DNA of 7,060 nt from an uncultured Alphaproteobacteria bacterium (GCA_913064755.1 CAJYBQ010000165.1:1-7060), one strand, 5' to 3'; numbered from the stretch's first letter, positions 1 through 6,725 are shown. The notes: generated by a model from the sequence alone, not told the origin. A program made the numbers and translations.

Positions 1-17
1 ATACTGGTAGGGGCGGG

Positions 18-2501
18 TCAGTCGCGCGCGCCGAGCCGCAGCTTGACCGTGCGCGCCGCAACACGGAAGGGCGGCGGTACGGCGCAGGTCGCGGGGTCGA
101 GGGGCGCACCGTCGATGGCCAGCGATACCGCGTCCGTGCTGATGGACCCGGCGTAACGCCCGACCTGGAAGCTGACCTGGCCTGAGCCGTCGTGGCGTCC
201 GCTGACCTGCGCGGGCGGCTCGGCCTGGTCCAGCGTGATCAGGGTGAGCTGGTCGAGCGCGCGCGTCGACCGGGCGGCGACGAAGGCGGCGTGATACTGG
301 TCCGCCGGTGCCGCGTCGTTCCTGACCTTCGGCGGCGTGGGGAATCCCTTGCTGCGGACCAGTTCCAGGTCGGGTCCGACAAGGACCCGCAGGTCGGCGC
401 TGGCCGAACCGTTCCTGATGGATGCCCCGCGATTGCCGCTTGCCTTGATCGGTGTTGCCGAGTGGAAGTTCCATTCCCAGCGGCGCGGGCTGTCGGCGGC
501 CATGTGGTCGGCGACGAGCACCTGCCCGTCGGGGAAGGAAAGCAGGGTCCGCACCGCCCGGGTGATGCCCTGTCCATAGGCGCCGGTGGCATCGCCACGC
601 ATCATGACCACCCCCTGGCACCGCCAGTACCCCAGCATGCGCCCCTTGGCGGCGGGGTCATCGATCGGCTGGCCCTTGCCGCCGTCGAAGGTGATGGCAT
701 TGTGGGCGCGGGTCTGCCGGGTCCAGCCATTGTGATGGTCGGATCGATAGTCGTCGTAATAGCCGCTGTCGATCAGCAACGGCTGACCCCGGCCCATGAT
801 GGTGAAGCTGTTCTGGTCCGCATGGCTGTGGCTGAAGGATCCGAACTGGCTCGACTTGAAGAAGACCGAATAGCGCTCGGGGTCGTTGATGTCGGAATGG
901 ATCGCGCCCCAGCCGATGTCGGGGAAGATCGCGGCATCGGGCAGGCTGTCGGGTTCCTGGGCTGCATCCGGTGCCGGGCTGCGTTCCCCGAACAAGCGTG
1001 GCCAGAGCAGGGCGTTGGTCAGGGGGGCGTTCTGCCCGGACCGGACGGCGAGATAGCTCTGCCAGCCATCCAGCAGGGGATCGGCCCAGGCGCCGCGCCC
1101 GCGTTCCGAATACAGGCGCGCGATCTCGGACCAGAGTTCCGGGCGGATGTTCTCGCCCCCGTCGCCGAACCCGGCATAGGCGACGCCGGGGGGCGCGAAA
1201 TAGCTCAGGAACTCGGCAAAGTTCCGCACCCAGGCGGTATCGAAATAGGGAAATCCGGTGCTGTGGTGGATCACGTCCCAGCTGTCCACGTGGTTGACGA
1301 ATTCCCAGACACCGTAGTTCACGCCGTTGGAATAGCCACCGTCACCCCCGCCCCAGGGCGTCACGACCATGGAGACCAGCGGATAGCTGTAACGGAACCG
1401 CAGGGGGGCTCGATCGGAAGCACCGCTCAACAGGGCGGCGATGGCCAGCACGTGGGTCATGATCTGGAACCCGTGCGAACTCAGCGCGAACTGCCCCAGG
1501 TTGCCATGGTCGTTCAGCATGAAATAGTCGAAGGCGGGTTGCGTGCGGTCCTCCACGTGACGTCGCACACGCAGCTGCATCGTGCGGTCCATGTCGCCCT
1601 TCAGGATGTCGTAGGCGCGGGCGACGGTCTTGGCGATGCGGATGTTGAGCAGGTCATTGCCCTCGTGCCCGGTGCGGCCGAGCGGGTTTTCCCCGATCAG
1701 CCCGTCCAGGTAGAGCAGGGCGACCGCGCGTGCCTGCAGGCGGACGGCCTTCCGGCGATGCACCGTGGCGACGGCCAGCGCATCGTTGATGCGACGCATC
1801 ATCTGGCGCAGCGCCGAACGGCTGCCGTCGGTCCGGCGTTTCGCAAAGGCCGCGGCGCCGTCTGCCTCCGCCGCGAACCGCCGGGCAACGACATCGAAGA
1901 CATCCCATTGCGCTTGTGTCAGCCGGGCGGGATTGAAGCGCCCGGTCGCCGGGTCCGGGGGCAGGGATCGGGGTCGCTTGCGTTCCTTGGCGCGATCGAC
2001 GGCCGCCCAGACAGGGGGCACGGACAGGGAAATACCATCCGCCCTGACCTCGCAGCCTCTGGCCTCCGACCAGCCGTCCCGGTCCTCGCCGCCCGACGTG
2101 TCATCGACCCGCGGGCGGCCGAAGGAATCCAGGCGTCGCACCTGCCAGGTATAGCGCCCGGGCGGCAGGGGGCGGTCGGGACGAAAGGCGCTTGCCGGGG
2201 TGACGAACTGCAGGAACCGCTCGCCATCGCGCGCGATGCGGACTTCGAACGTGTAGCGGTCCTGGCCGGAGCGCCAGCCGAACGCGGGCGGGTTCTCCAG
2301 CGCGATCAGGTTGTCCTCCGGCATCTCCCGCAGTTCCTTGGCACCTTCCGGCGTCATCCAGTCGTTGATCGGCCGGGGCAGGGTGGGCGGACTCTGGTGC
2401 GGATCATAGGTGTCTCCGGCGGTTTCCGCCGCGCGCACCGACCCTATGCCGGGCAGAAGCAGGCCGACGACAAGTGCCAGGACGGCTATCCTCGCCGTCA
2501 T
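18..2501 (-). CDS. Secreted heparinase II/III-like polysaccharide lyase with DUF4962-type N-terminus
   Basis: This 827-residue protein probably degrades an acidic polysaccharide by beta-elimination in the periplasm or outside the cell; the substrate cannot be read from sequence. Residues 1-25 form a signal peptide (hydrophobic core ending SVRAA, cleavage before E26). Residues ~65-125 contain an NPPAFGW start and a YTWQVRRL strand typical of DUF4962/Ig-like N-termini. Residues ~200-500 look like the helical toroid, with SSHGF (H343) and GVNYGVW (Y396) at positions that could hold the catalytic His and Tyr; this is by analogy with heparinase II. The C-terminal beta-sheet heparinase II/III domain begins near residue 525 and carries the diagnostic FSHSHADQNSF (556-566) followed by PLLIDSGYY. 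The start at 2501 is preferred over an in-frame ATG at 2561 because it begins directly at the signal peptide, has GGAAGAG upstream, and overlaps the preceding stop as TGATG. The longer form would bury the signal peptide behind 20 charged residues. An alginate or other uronate substrate, including the cell's own exopolysaccharide, is equally possible. Confidence 0.87.
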   Translation of the reverse strand: MTARIAVLALVVGLLLPGIGSVRAAETAGDTYDPHQSPPTLPRPINDWMTPEGAKELREMPEDNLIALENPPAFGWRSGQDRYTFEVRIARDGERFLQFVTPASAFRPDRPLPPGRYTWQVRRLDSFGRPRVDDTSGGEDRDGWSEARGCEVRADGISLSVPPVWAAVDRAKERKRPRSLPPDPATGRFNPARLTQAQWDVFDVVARRFAAEADGAAAFAKRRTDGSRSALRQMMRRINDALAVATVHRRKAVRLQARAVALLYLDGLIGENPLGRTGHEGNDLLNIRIAKTVARAYDILKGDMDRTMQLRVRRHVEDRTQPAFDYFMLNDHGNLGQFALSSHGFQIMTHVLAIAALLSGASDRAPLRFRYSYPLVSMVVTPWGGGDGGYSNGVNYGVWEFVNHVDSWDVIHHSTGFPYFDTAWVRNFAEFLSYFAPPGVAYAGFGDGGENIRPELWSEIARLYSERGRGAWADPLLDGWQSYLAVRSGQNAPLTNALLWPRLFGERSPAPDAAQEPDSLPDAAIFPDIGWGAIHSDINDPERYSVFFKSSQFGSFSHSHADQNSFTIMGRGQPLLIDSGYYDDYRSDHHNGWTRQTRAHNAITFDGGKGQPIDDPAAKGRMLGYWRCQGVVMMRGDATGAYGQGITRAVRTLLSFPDGQVLVADHMAADSPRRWEWNFHSATPIKASGNRGASIRNGSASADLRVLVGPDLELVRSKGFPTPPKVRNDAAPADQYHAAFVAARSTRALDQLTLITLDQAEPPAQVSGRHDGSGQVSFQVGRYAGSISTDAVSLAIDGAPLDPATCAVPPPFRVAARTVKLRLGARD

Positions 2502-4552
2502 CACGGCTCTTCCGGCAGCGCGCTCGCCTGGACCAGGGCTGCCATCACGGACCTGCGCCATGTCTTCTCGGCTTCCGGCCAGAGCTGTTCCAGCGCCTGT
2601 TCCGGGGTGCGGGCGGCACGGTGGGCGCGTTCGCTGATAAGGGCGACATAGGCATTGGCGAGTGACACGACCTGCGCCGGGATCAGCAGGGTGTCGCCGG
2701 AAACACCGTTCGGCCGTCCGCTGCCGTCCAGGTGTTCCTGCATCTGGCGCAGGGTTTCGACAACCGGCCCGTCGAACGGAATTCCTTCCACCAGGTCGGC
2801 CGAGTAGAGGATGCTGTTGCGGATCGCGGAAAGCTCGTCAGGGGTCAGCCCCTTGGTCTTCGTCAGGATTGCCGGGTCGATCCGCAGCTTGCCCAGGTTC
2901 ATCAGTCGCGCGGCCGTCTCCGCCGCGACGGCTTCCGACCGGGGCAGGCCCATCGCGTCCGCCATCTGCCGCGACAGGCGGGCAACACGCTGCGAATGAT
3001 GCGCGGCATAGCGGTCGCGGGCATCGATCAGGTCCACCAGCACGTTGACCAGCGCGTCCAGCTGGGCGGCGCGGGCTTCCCGTTCCACGACGATCTCCGT
3101 CATGTTCTCCGCGACGATCAGAACACCGTCGTCGTCCAGCGGCACGTGAATGCGCTGGATGACGGAACGGTCCGGTCCGGTGCCGCGGTCGTCGATCTGC
3201 CGCACGGTCACATGCTGCTGGCGCACCGTCTCGTTGGCGGCGTGCAGCGGCGCACTGCCGCCCGGACCCAGCAGGTTGATCAGGGGCATGCCCTCGGCTT
3301 CCTCGGCCGAGATATCCAGGTTCGCGAAGGCGGCCCGGTTGCCGAACAGCACCCGTTCATCATGGTCCACGGCCGTGATGCCATTGGGCACGGCATCGGC
3401 CACGTTGCGCAGCAGCCGCCCCAGCCTGTCGGATTCCTTCAGCGCGCGGGACAGGTCGCTCGTCGCCTCGGCCAGCCGGTCACTCACCGCATGTCGCCAG
3501 ACCGCGACCACCGTCACGGCGGCCAGCAGGACGGCCAGCAGCAACGCGCCGGATATCAGCCAGATGCGGCGGATGCCGTCGGACAGAGCCAGCTTGGCAG
3601 GCACCTGCCGGATCAGTGTCCAGTCGGTGCCGGCCACCAGGCGGCTGACGGCCAGCACCTCGGCCCCGTGGTATCCCTCATGGATGCCGCGCCCCCCGGG
3701 TTGTCCGAACAGCGCCACGGCGGCGCGACCGGTTTCCGATACCGCCACCTTGCGTGACAGGGTCAGGGCGCCGTTGCCGACAGGGGTGAGATAGCGGACC
3801 TGCCCATCCTGCCTGTCGGTCAGGAAATTCTCTGCGGCTCCGGCGGTGTCTCCCGGCTGTTGCAGGGTCTCGTGAAACCCGGCGTCGAGGGGGCGGAAGG
3901 CCACGGCATAGCCGATGAAGGCGCCGCGCGCGGTATCCGGCGCGTCGATGGCCGTCACCAGCGCCAGCATCCCGGACCCGTCACCCGCGATGAAGGGCGG
4001 CGAAATCTGCACCTGTCCCGGACGCAGCGTATCCAGCACCAGCCCGGTGGTATCCGGCGCACCCGGCGTTCGGGCGACGACGTTGCGCCTGCCGTCGAGG
4101 ATGATGACGCCACCGGGTGCCGCAAGGGTGCCCTTGCCCGGCGATCCAAGGTGGCGTGGTACCAGGTAGCCGCCGCGTTCGGCCTCGGAGGTCAGCAGTT
4201 CCTCGATGTACTGGCGGTTGCTGTCGATTTCCTCGCGCGGCAGTTCCGGGTCGCTCAGATCGACCAGGAAGAACTGCACGGTGCGATTGCTGGCCAGCCG
4301 CAGAACCTCGCTGCGCCGGTCGTTCAGCCAGCGTTCCACCGCGGCCTTGCGACTGTCGGCGACGAGACCCAGGCGCACGTCCCATTCCTCGACCAGGCGC
4401 TCGCGCTCGTTGTCGGCAAACACGGCGATGCCCAGAACCGCCATGATCGCGACCAGCAGCAGGCAGGTGAAGGCAATGCCGGCACGCCTGCGCATCTGGC
4501 GGCGGTCGCGGCTGATCGAATCCTGGGTCGTTAGGGCGTCTGTAGCGGTCAT
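2501..4552 (-). CDS. Membrane sensor: double-Cache-like domain, PAS and degenerate HD-GYP domain
   Basis: This 683-residue inner-membrane signalling protein has a transmembrane segment at ~24-45, a periplasmic sensor at ~46-326 resembling double-Cache domains (helix with RKAAVERWLNDRRSEVLRLA), a second transmembrane segment at ~329-351, a short helical linker, a PAS-like domain at ~380-490 (LRNVADAVPNGITAVD) and an HD-GYP-like domain at ~495-665. The fold is recognisable from HHSQRVARLS (518-527), LGKLRIDPAILTK (553-565) and DGSGRP (609-614). Canonical c-di-GMP phosphodiesterases have HDIGK, HHE..DGSGYP and D..DAL here; this protein has MNLGK (551-555), MQEHLDGSGRP (604-614) and NAYVAL (633-638). 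The metal ligands are therefore mostly replaced, and phosphodiesterase activity is unlikely. The probable role is ligand sensing and signal transmission by protein contact or nucleotide binding. No GGDEF, EAL, kinase or HAMP domain is evident. The stop shares one base with the start of the secreted lyase, so the two are probably one regulatory-effector unit. The ATG at 4552 puts about 20 cytoplasmic residues before the first membrane helix; its Shine-Dalgarno is weak. Confidence 0.88.
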   Translation of the reverse strand: MTATDALTTQDSISRDRRQMRRRAGIAFTCLLLVAIMAVLGIAVFADNERERLVEEWDVRLGLVADSRKAAVERWLNDRRSEVLRLASNRTVQFFLVDLSDPELPREEIDSNRQYIEELLTSEAERGGYLVPRHLGSPGKGTLAAPGGVIILDGRRNVVARTPGAPDTTGLVLDTLRPGQVQISPPFIAGDGSGMLALVTAIDAPDTARGAFIGYAVAFRPLDAGFHETLQQPGDTAGAAENFLTDRQDGQVRYLTPVGNGALTLSRKVAVSETGRAAVALFGQPGGRGIHEGYHGAEVLAVSRLVAGTDWTLIRQVPAKLALSDGIRRIWLISGALLLAVLLAAVTVVAVWRHAVSDRLAEATSDLSRALKESDRLGRLLRNVADAVPNGITAVDHDERVLFGNRAAFANLDISAEEAEGMPLINLLGPGGSAPLHAANETVRQQHVTVRQIDDRGTGPDRSVIQRIHVPLDDDGVLIVAENMTEIVVEREARAAQLDALVNVLVDLIDARDRYAAHHSQRVARLSRQMADAMGLPRSEAVAAETAARLMNLGKLRIDPAILTKTKGLTPDELSAIRNSILYSADLVEGIPFDGPVVETLRQMQEHLDGSGRPNGVSGDTLLIPAQVVSLANAYVALISERAHRAARTPEQALEQLWPEAEKTWRRSVMAALVQASALPEEP
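2507..2513 (-). promoter_or_regulatory. Ribosome binding site for the heparinase-like gene
   Basis: GGAAGAG on the minus strand lies five bases before the ATG at 2501. It sits inside the last codons of the upstream sensor gene. Together with the TGATG stop/start overlap it supports 2501 as the start and suggests translational coupling. Confidence 0.55.
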
Positions 4553-4649
4553 TGCACGTCCGGCCTTGAGTGGGCAAAGGGAGCGTGCAGGACGTTAGAC
4601 GGACATGCTGAACAAAGCGTTTACCAACAGGTGCGGCAATGCCCCGGCT

Positions 4650-5039
4650 TCAGTTGGCAGGCCCCTTCAGTTCGACGACGTTGCCGTCCGGGTCGTCGAT
4701 GTAGATCGACGGCCCTTCCCCCTCCGCGCCGTTGCGGGTCTTCGTTTCACCGGCGCTGATGCCATGCGCCGCCAGGTGCTCGCGGATGGCGTCCTCGTCC
4801 CACGGGTCGATGCGGACGCAGAAGTGATCCATGTTGCGGGCCGCGGGATCATCGGCATCCGCGTTCCGGCCCGGAACCAGGTCGATCATGCTGACCCCGG
4901 CGCGCATCTGCACCAGCCCCAGGCTTTCAACCGTGCGGATGACCGTGCACCCCATGACGTCGGTATAGAATGCCAGCGCCGCCTTCATGTCGCTGACGCG
5001 AAGGACAACATGATCGATCCTTGCGATACTCAGTCCCAT
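4650..5039 (-). CDS. VOC/glyoxalase-fold metalloprotein
   Basis: This is a 129-residue cytoplasmic protein of the vicinal oxygen chelate superfamily (glyoxalase, extradiol dioxygenase and fosfomycin-resistance type). Two beta-alpha-beta-beta-beta modules are visible: the first begins IDHVVLRVSDMKAALAFYTD and the second MDHFCVRI, ending DDPDGNVVELKG. Candidate metal ligands fall at the four expected places: H10, D53, H72 and E123. The usual glyoxalase I second ligand is Glu or Gln, so Asp at 53 leaves the exact reaction uncertain. The start at 5039 is chosen because the homologous sequence begins there and a strong GGAGG lies upstream; an ORF extension to 5201 adds only sequence antisense to soxA. 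The start codon overlaps the start of soxA on the opposite strand. Downstream, 97 bases separate it from the sensor gene on the same strand, so it could be first in that operon, but this is unproven. Confidence 0.85.
   Translation of the reverse strand: MGLSIARIDHVVLRVSDMKAALAFYTDVMGCTVIRTVESLGLVQMRAGVSMIDLVPGRNADADDPAARNMDHFCVRIDPWDEDAIREHLAAHGISAGETKTRNGAEGEGPSIYIDDPDGNVVELKGPAN
5002..5030 (+). promoter_or_regulatory. Candidate sigma70-type promoter for soxA
   Basis: AGGACA (5002-5007) and GATACT (5025-5030) are separated by 17 bases, and each matches four of six positions of the TTGACA/TATAAT consensus. Transcription starting about seven bases after the -10 would begin at 5037-5038, on the soxA ATG. 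This fits the absence of a Shine-Dalgarno before soxA. The element lies within the start of the oppositely oriented VOC gene. Matches of this quality occur by chance, so the call is tentative. Confidence 0.3.
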
Positions 5040-5820
5040 GATGCGTTCCCTCCTCTTCGGTATGATCCTGCCTGCTATCTGGTTCACGCTGTCCCTGCAG
5101 GCAATGGCCGGGGAGGAACCCTGGCGACCAGATCCCGCGATCTCGGGACACGACCTGGCGACCCCCGCGGTGCAGGAGATGCAGCGCGACGGCTTCGGCA
5201 ATCCGGCGCTGTTCAGGCTGGAGCAGGGTCAGGCGCTCTATGCCCGGGTGGAAGGTGCGAAAGGGACATCCTGTGCCGGATGTCATGGACCTGACGGCCT
5301 GGCCGGTGCCGCGACGACATTCCCCAAGGTCGTCGATGGTGCGCTGGTCAACCTGGAAGGACAGGTCAATCGGTGCCGCAGTCGGCACATGGGTGCATCC
5401 GAACTGGCGCTTGAATCGGAAGACCTGCTGTCCCTGCTCTTCGCCGTTCGGCAGCAATCCGCGGGTCGGCCGATGGCCGTTGCCGTGGACGGGGCCGCGG
5501 CACCCTATTTCAGGCGGGGGCAGGCGCTTTATGCGGAACGACGCGGGCAGATGAACCTGGCCTGCAGCCAGTGCCACGACGAACGTGTCGGCCTCTGGCT
5601 GCGCGGGGAACAACTGACGCAGGGGCAGACCAACGGGCTGCCGGGATACCTGTTGCGCTGGGGTGAAGCGGGGTCGGTACAGCGCCGGTTCCGGTTCTGC
5701 GATGACCAGCGCCTGGCCGCGCCGCGCCCGCTCGGCTCCGACGCCTACCTGGCGCTGGAACTCTACACGGCCTGGCGCGGCAACGGTCTGCCGCTGGAGG
5801 CCCTGGCGGTTCGGCGATAG
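5038..5820 (+). CDS. soxA: Diheme c-type cytochrome SoxA (sulfur oxidation)
   Basis: SoxA is the large subunit of periplasmic SoxAX, which oxidatively couples thiosulfate to the carrier SoxYZ. This 260-residue protein has a signal peptide (residues 1-~24, ending near LQAMA-GE), an N-terminal heme site C79-A-G-C82-H83, and a C-terminal heme site C176-S-Q-C179-H180. C221 in RFRFCDDQR matches the position of the axial (persulfidated) cysteine of the catalytic heme. C113 in NRCR is a likely thiolate ligand of the N-terminal heme, giving the diheme form. The signature stretch of RRGQALYAERRGQMNLACSQ, then RGEQLTQGQTNGLPGYLLRW and the terminal LEALAVRR are typical of the family; length is near the usual 260-290. 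No soxX, Y, Z, B, C or D is nearby: left is a divergent VOC gene, right an SDR. The first in-frame ATG after an upstream stop (5011-5013) is 5038; a second ATG at 5041 is equally possible. Neither has a Shine-Dalgarno. Confidence 0.93.
   Translation: MMRSLLFGMILPAIWFTLSLQAMAGEEPWRPDPAISGHDLATPAVQEMQRDGFGNPALFRLEQGQALYARVEGAKGTSCAGCHGPDGLAGAATTFPKVVDGALVNLEGQVNRCRSRHMGASELALESEDLLSLLFAVRQQSAGRPMAVAVDGAAAPYFRRGQALYAERRGQMNLACSQCHDERVGLWLRGEQLTQGQTNGLPGYLLRWGEAGSVQRRFRFCDDQRLAAPRPLGSDAYLALELYTAWRGNGLPLEALAVRR
5048..5055 (-). promoter_or_regulatory. Strong Shine-Dalgarno of the glyoxalase-like gene, inside soxA
   Basis: GAGGAGGG on the minus strand lies eight bases before the ATG at 5039. It decides the start of the VOC gene. 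The same bases encode part of the SoxA signal peptide on the other strand, so one stretch serves two purposes. Confidence 0.75.
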
Positions 5821-5832
5821 GGCTGCTGCCGA

Positions 5833-5850
5833 TTCCATCTTCGGATGGAA
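5833..5850 (+). terminator. Hairpin with UUCG tetraloop just after soxA
   Basis: TTCCATC (5833-5839) and GATGGAA (5844-5850) form a perfect seven-base-pair stem closed by C-G around a TTCG loop, the exceptionally stable cUUCGg tetraloop in RNA. It starts 12 bases after the soxA stop. The following CGTTCTAATG is only weakly T-rich, so it could be a weak intrinsic terminator or an mRNA 3'-end stabiliser. Confidence 0.55.
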
Positions 5851-5873
5851 CGTTCTAATGTAGCGGCCAGATA

Positions 5874-5890
5874 CCGGCATCGGTTGCCGG
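5874..5890 (+). promoter_or_regulatory. Small hairpin upstream of the SDR ribosome binding site
   Basis: CCGGCA (5874-5879) and TGCCGG (5885-5890) form a six-base-pair stem with a five-base loop. It ends seven bases before the Shine-Dalgarno of the SDR gene. It could be a second part of the soxA terminator or a leader structure. There is no T-tract, and a short GC-rich stem like this can occur by chance. Confidence 0.3.
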
Positions 5891-5897
5891 GTTCCTG

Positions 5898-5904
5898 AGG
5901 GGAG
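5898..5904 (+). promoter_or_regulatory. Shine-Dalgarno of the SDR gene
   Basis: AGGGGAG lies eight bases before the ATG at 5913 and supports that ATG over the adjacent one at 5916. Confidence 0.7.
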
Positions 5905-5912
5905 AAGAAATC

Positions 5913-6692
5913 ATGATGTTTGATCTGCGCGGCAAGACCGCCATCGTCACCGGGTCCACCAAGGGCATTGGCAAGGCCATTGCAGAGGCCTATGCGAAAC
6001 AGGGGGCCAATGTCGTCGTCTCCAGCCGCAAGGCCGACGCGGTCGAAGCCGTGACCAAGGACATCAACGAGAACCATGCGGCCAACGGTGGCAAGGCCAT
6101 CGGCATTCCCTGCAACATCACCTACAAGGAAGAGCTGGAAAAGCTGGTTTCGGAGACGCGCAAGGCGTTCGGCCAGATCGACATCCTGGTCGGCAACGCG
6201 GCGGTGAATCCCTACTACGGCTCGTCGCTGGACATTCCCGACTCGGCCTTCGACAAGATCATGAACGTGAACATCAAGTCGAACCACTGGCTCTGTTCCA
6301 TGGTGATCCCGGAGATGCGGGAACGCCGCGACGGCGTGATCATCATCGTGTCGTCGATCGGCGGCCATCGCGGGTCGACCGTCATCGGCGGCTATTGCAT
6401 CTCCAAGGCTGCCGACATGCAGCTGGTGCGGAACCTGGCCTGTGAATTCGGTGGCGACAACATCCGCGCCAATGCGATCGCGCCGGGCCTGATCAAGACG
6501 GACTTTGCCCGCGCCCTCTGGGAGGACCCGAAGTTCCGCGCCAAGTCCGAGGCCCAGGCCCCGCTGAACCGCATCGGCGAGCCGGAAGAGATCGCCGGCC
6601 TGGCGGTCTACATGGCGTCGAAGGAAGGCAGCTTCCTGACCGGCCAGACGATCAGCGTCGACGGTGGCGTGACGATTTCCGGCGGCGGCTGA
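5913..6692 (+). CDS. Short-chain dehydrogenase/reductase, DHRS4-like
   Basis: This 259-residue cytoplasmic NAD(P)-dependent oxidoreductase is a complete classical SDR. The Rossmann glycine motif is TGSTKGIG (13-20). R39 and K40 after the second strand, with K17, favour NADP(H). NAAVNP is at 95-100, the catalytic Asn is probably N120, S148 lies in IVSSIGG, and Y161 and K165 form the YCISK active-site pair. APGLIKTDFARALW (190-203) and the NAAVNP motif closely resemble the carbonyl reductase DHRS4 group, so reduction of a ketone or aldehyde, or oxidation of a secondary alcohol, is likely; the substrate is unknown. The gene is 92 bases after soxA, separated by two hairpins, so it is probably a separate transcript. 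It converges on a minus-strand acyl-CoA ligase gene, which is compatible with lipid or acyl-CoA metabolism but does not prove it. Confidence 0.93.
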   Translation: MMFDLRGKTAIVTGSTKGIGKAIAEAYAKQGANVVVSSRKADAVEAVTKDINENHAANGGKAIGIPCNITYKEELEKLVSETRKAFGQIDILVGNAAVNPYYGSSLDIPDSAFDKIMNVNIKSNHWLCSMVIPEMRERRDGVIIIVSSIGGHRGSTVIGGYCISKAADMQLVRNLACEFGGDNIRANAIAPGLIKTDFARALWEDPKFRAKSEAQAPLNRIGEPEEIAGLAVYMASKEGSFLTGQTISVDGGVTISGGG

Positions 6693-6694
6693 TC

Positions 6695-6718
6695 CACCGG
6701 CCCCGACCCGGGCCGGTG
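6695..6718. terminator. GC-rich hairpin between convergent genes
   Basis: CACCGGCCC (6695-6703) and GGGCCGGTG (6710-6718) form a perfect nine-base-pair stem with a six-base loop. It occupies most of the 33-base gap between the SDR stop (6692) and the stop of the acyl-CoA ligase (6726). Its position suggests a shared bidirectional terminator, though neither strand has a T-tract after it. Confidence 0.55.
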
Positions 6719-6725
6719 ATGCGCG

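Noticed and set aside
2502..2561. A longer start for the heparinase-like protein at 2561.
   Set aside because: The extra 20 residues are charged, precede an otherwise normal signal peptide, and would overlap the sensor gene by 61 bases; the TGATG start explains the data better.
192..2651. An 819-codon open frame on the plus strand, antisense to the heparinase-like gene.
   Set aside because: It is a by-product of GC-rich codons on the other strand. Its translation shows no recognisable domain, while the minus-strand product has a signal peptide and family motifs.
2732..3757. A 341-codon plus-strand open frame, with others at 3150-3794 and 3860-4534, antisense to the sensor gene.
   Set aside because: Their His/Gln/Arg-rich translations lack any fold signature and mirror the real gene; no ribosome binding site supports them.
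4553..4649. Promoter, terminator or regulatory repeat in the 97-base gap between the VOC and sensor genes.
   Set aside because: Only a six-base inverted repeat (TGCACG at 4553-4558, CGTGCA at 4584-4589) with a 25-base loop and no convincing -35/-10 pair was seen; this is within chance for GC-rich DNA.
5833..5861. TTCCAT and TAATGT with 17-base spacing as a promoter for the SDR gene.
   Set aside because: Matches to consensus are poor (about two and three of six), and the -35 lies in the left arm of the hairpin.
4927..5880. A 317-codon minus-strand open frame spanning soxA and part of the VOC gene.
   Set aside because: It is antisense to the well-supported soxA and out of frame with the VOC gene; the translation has no recognisable domain.
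5763..6368. A 201-codon minus-strand open frame opposite the SDR gene.
   Set aside because: Composition-driven shadow of a clear classical SDR.
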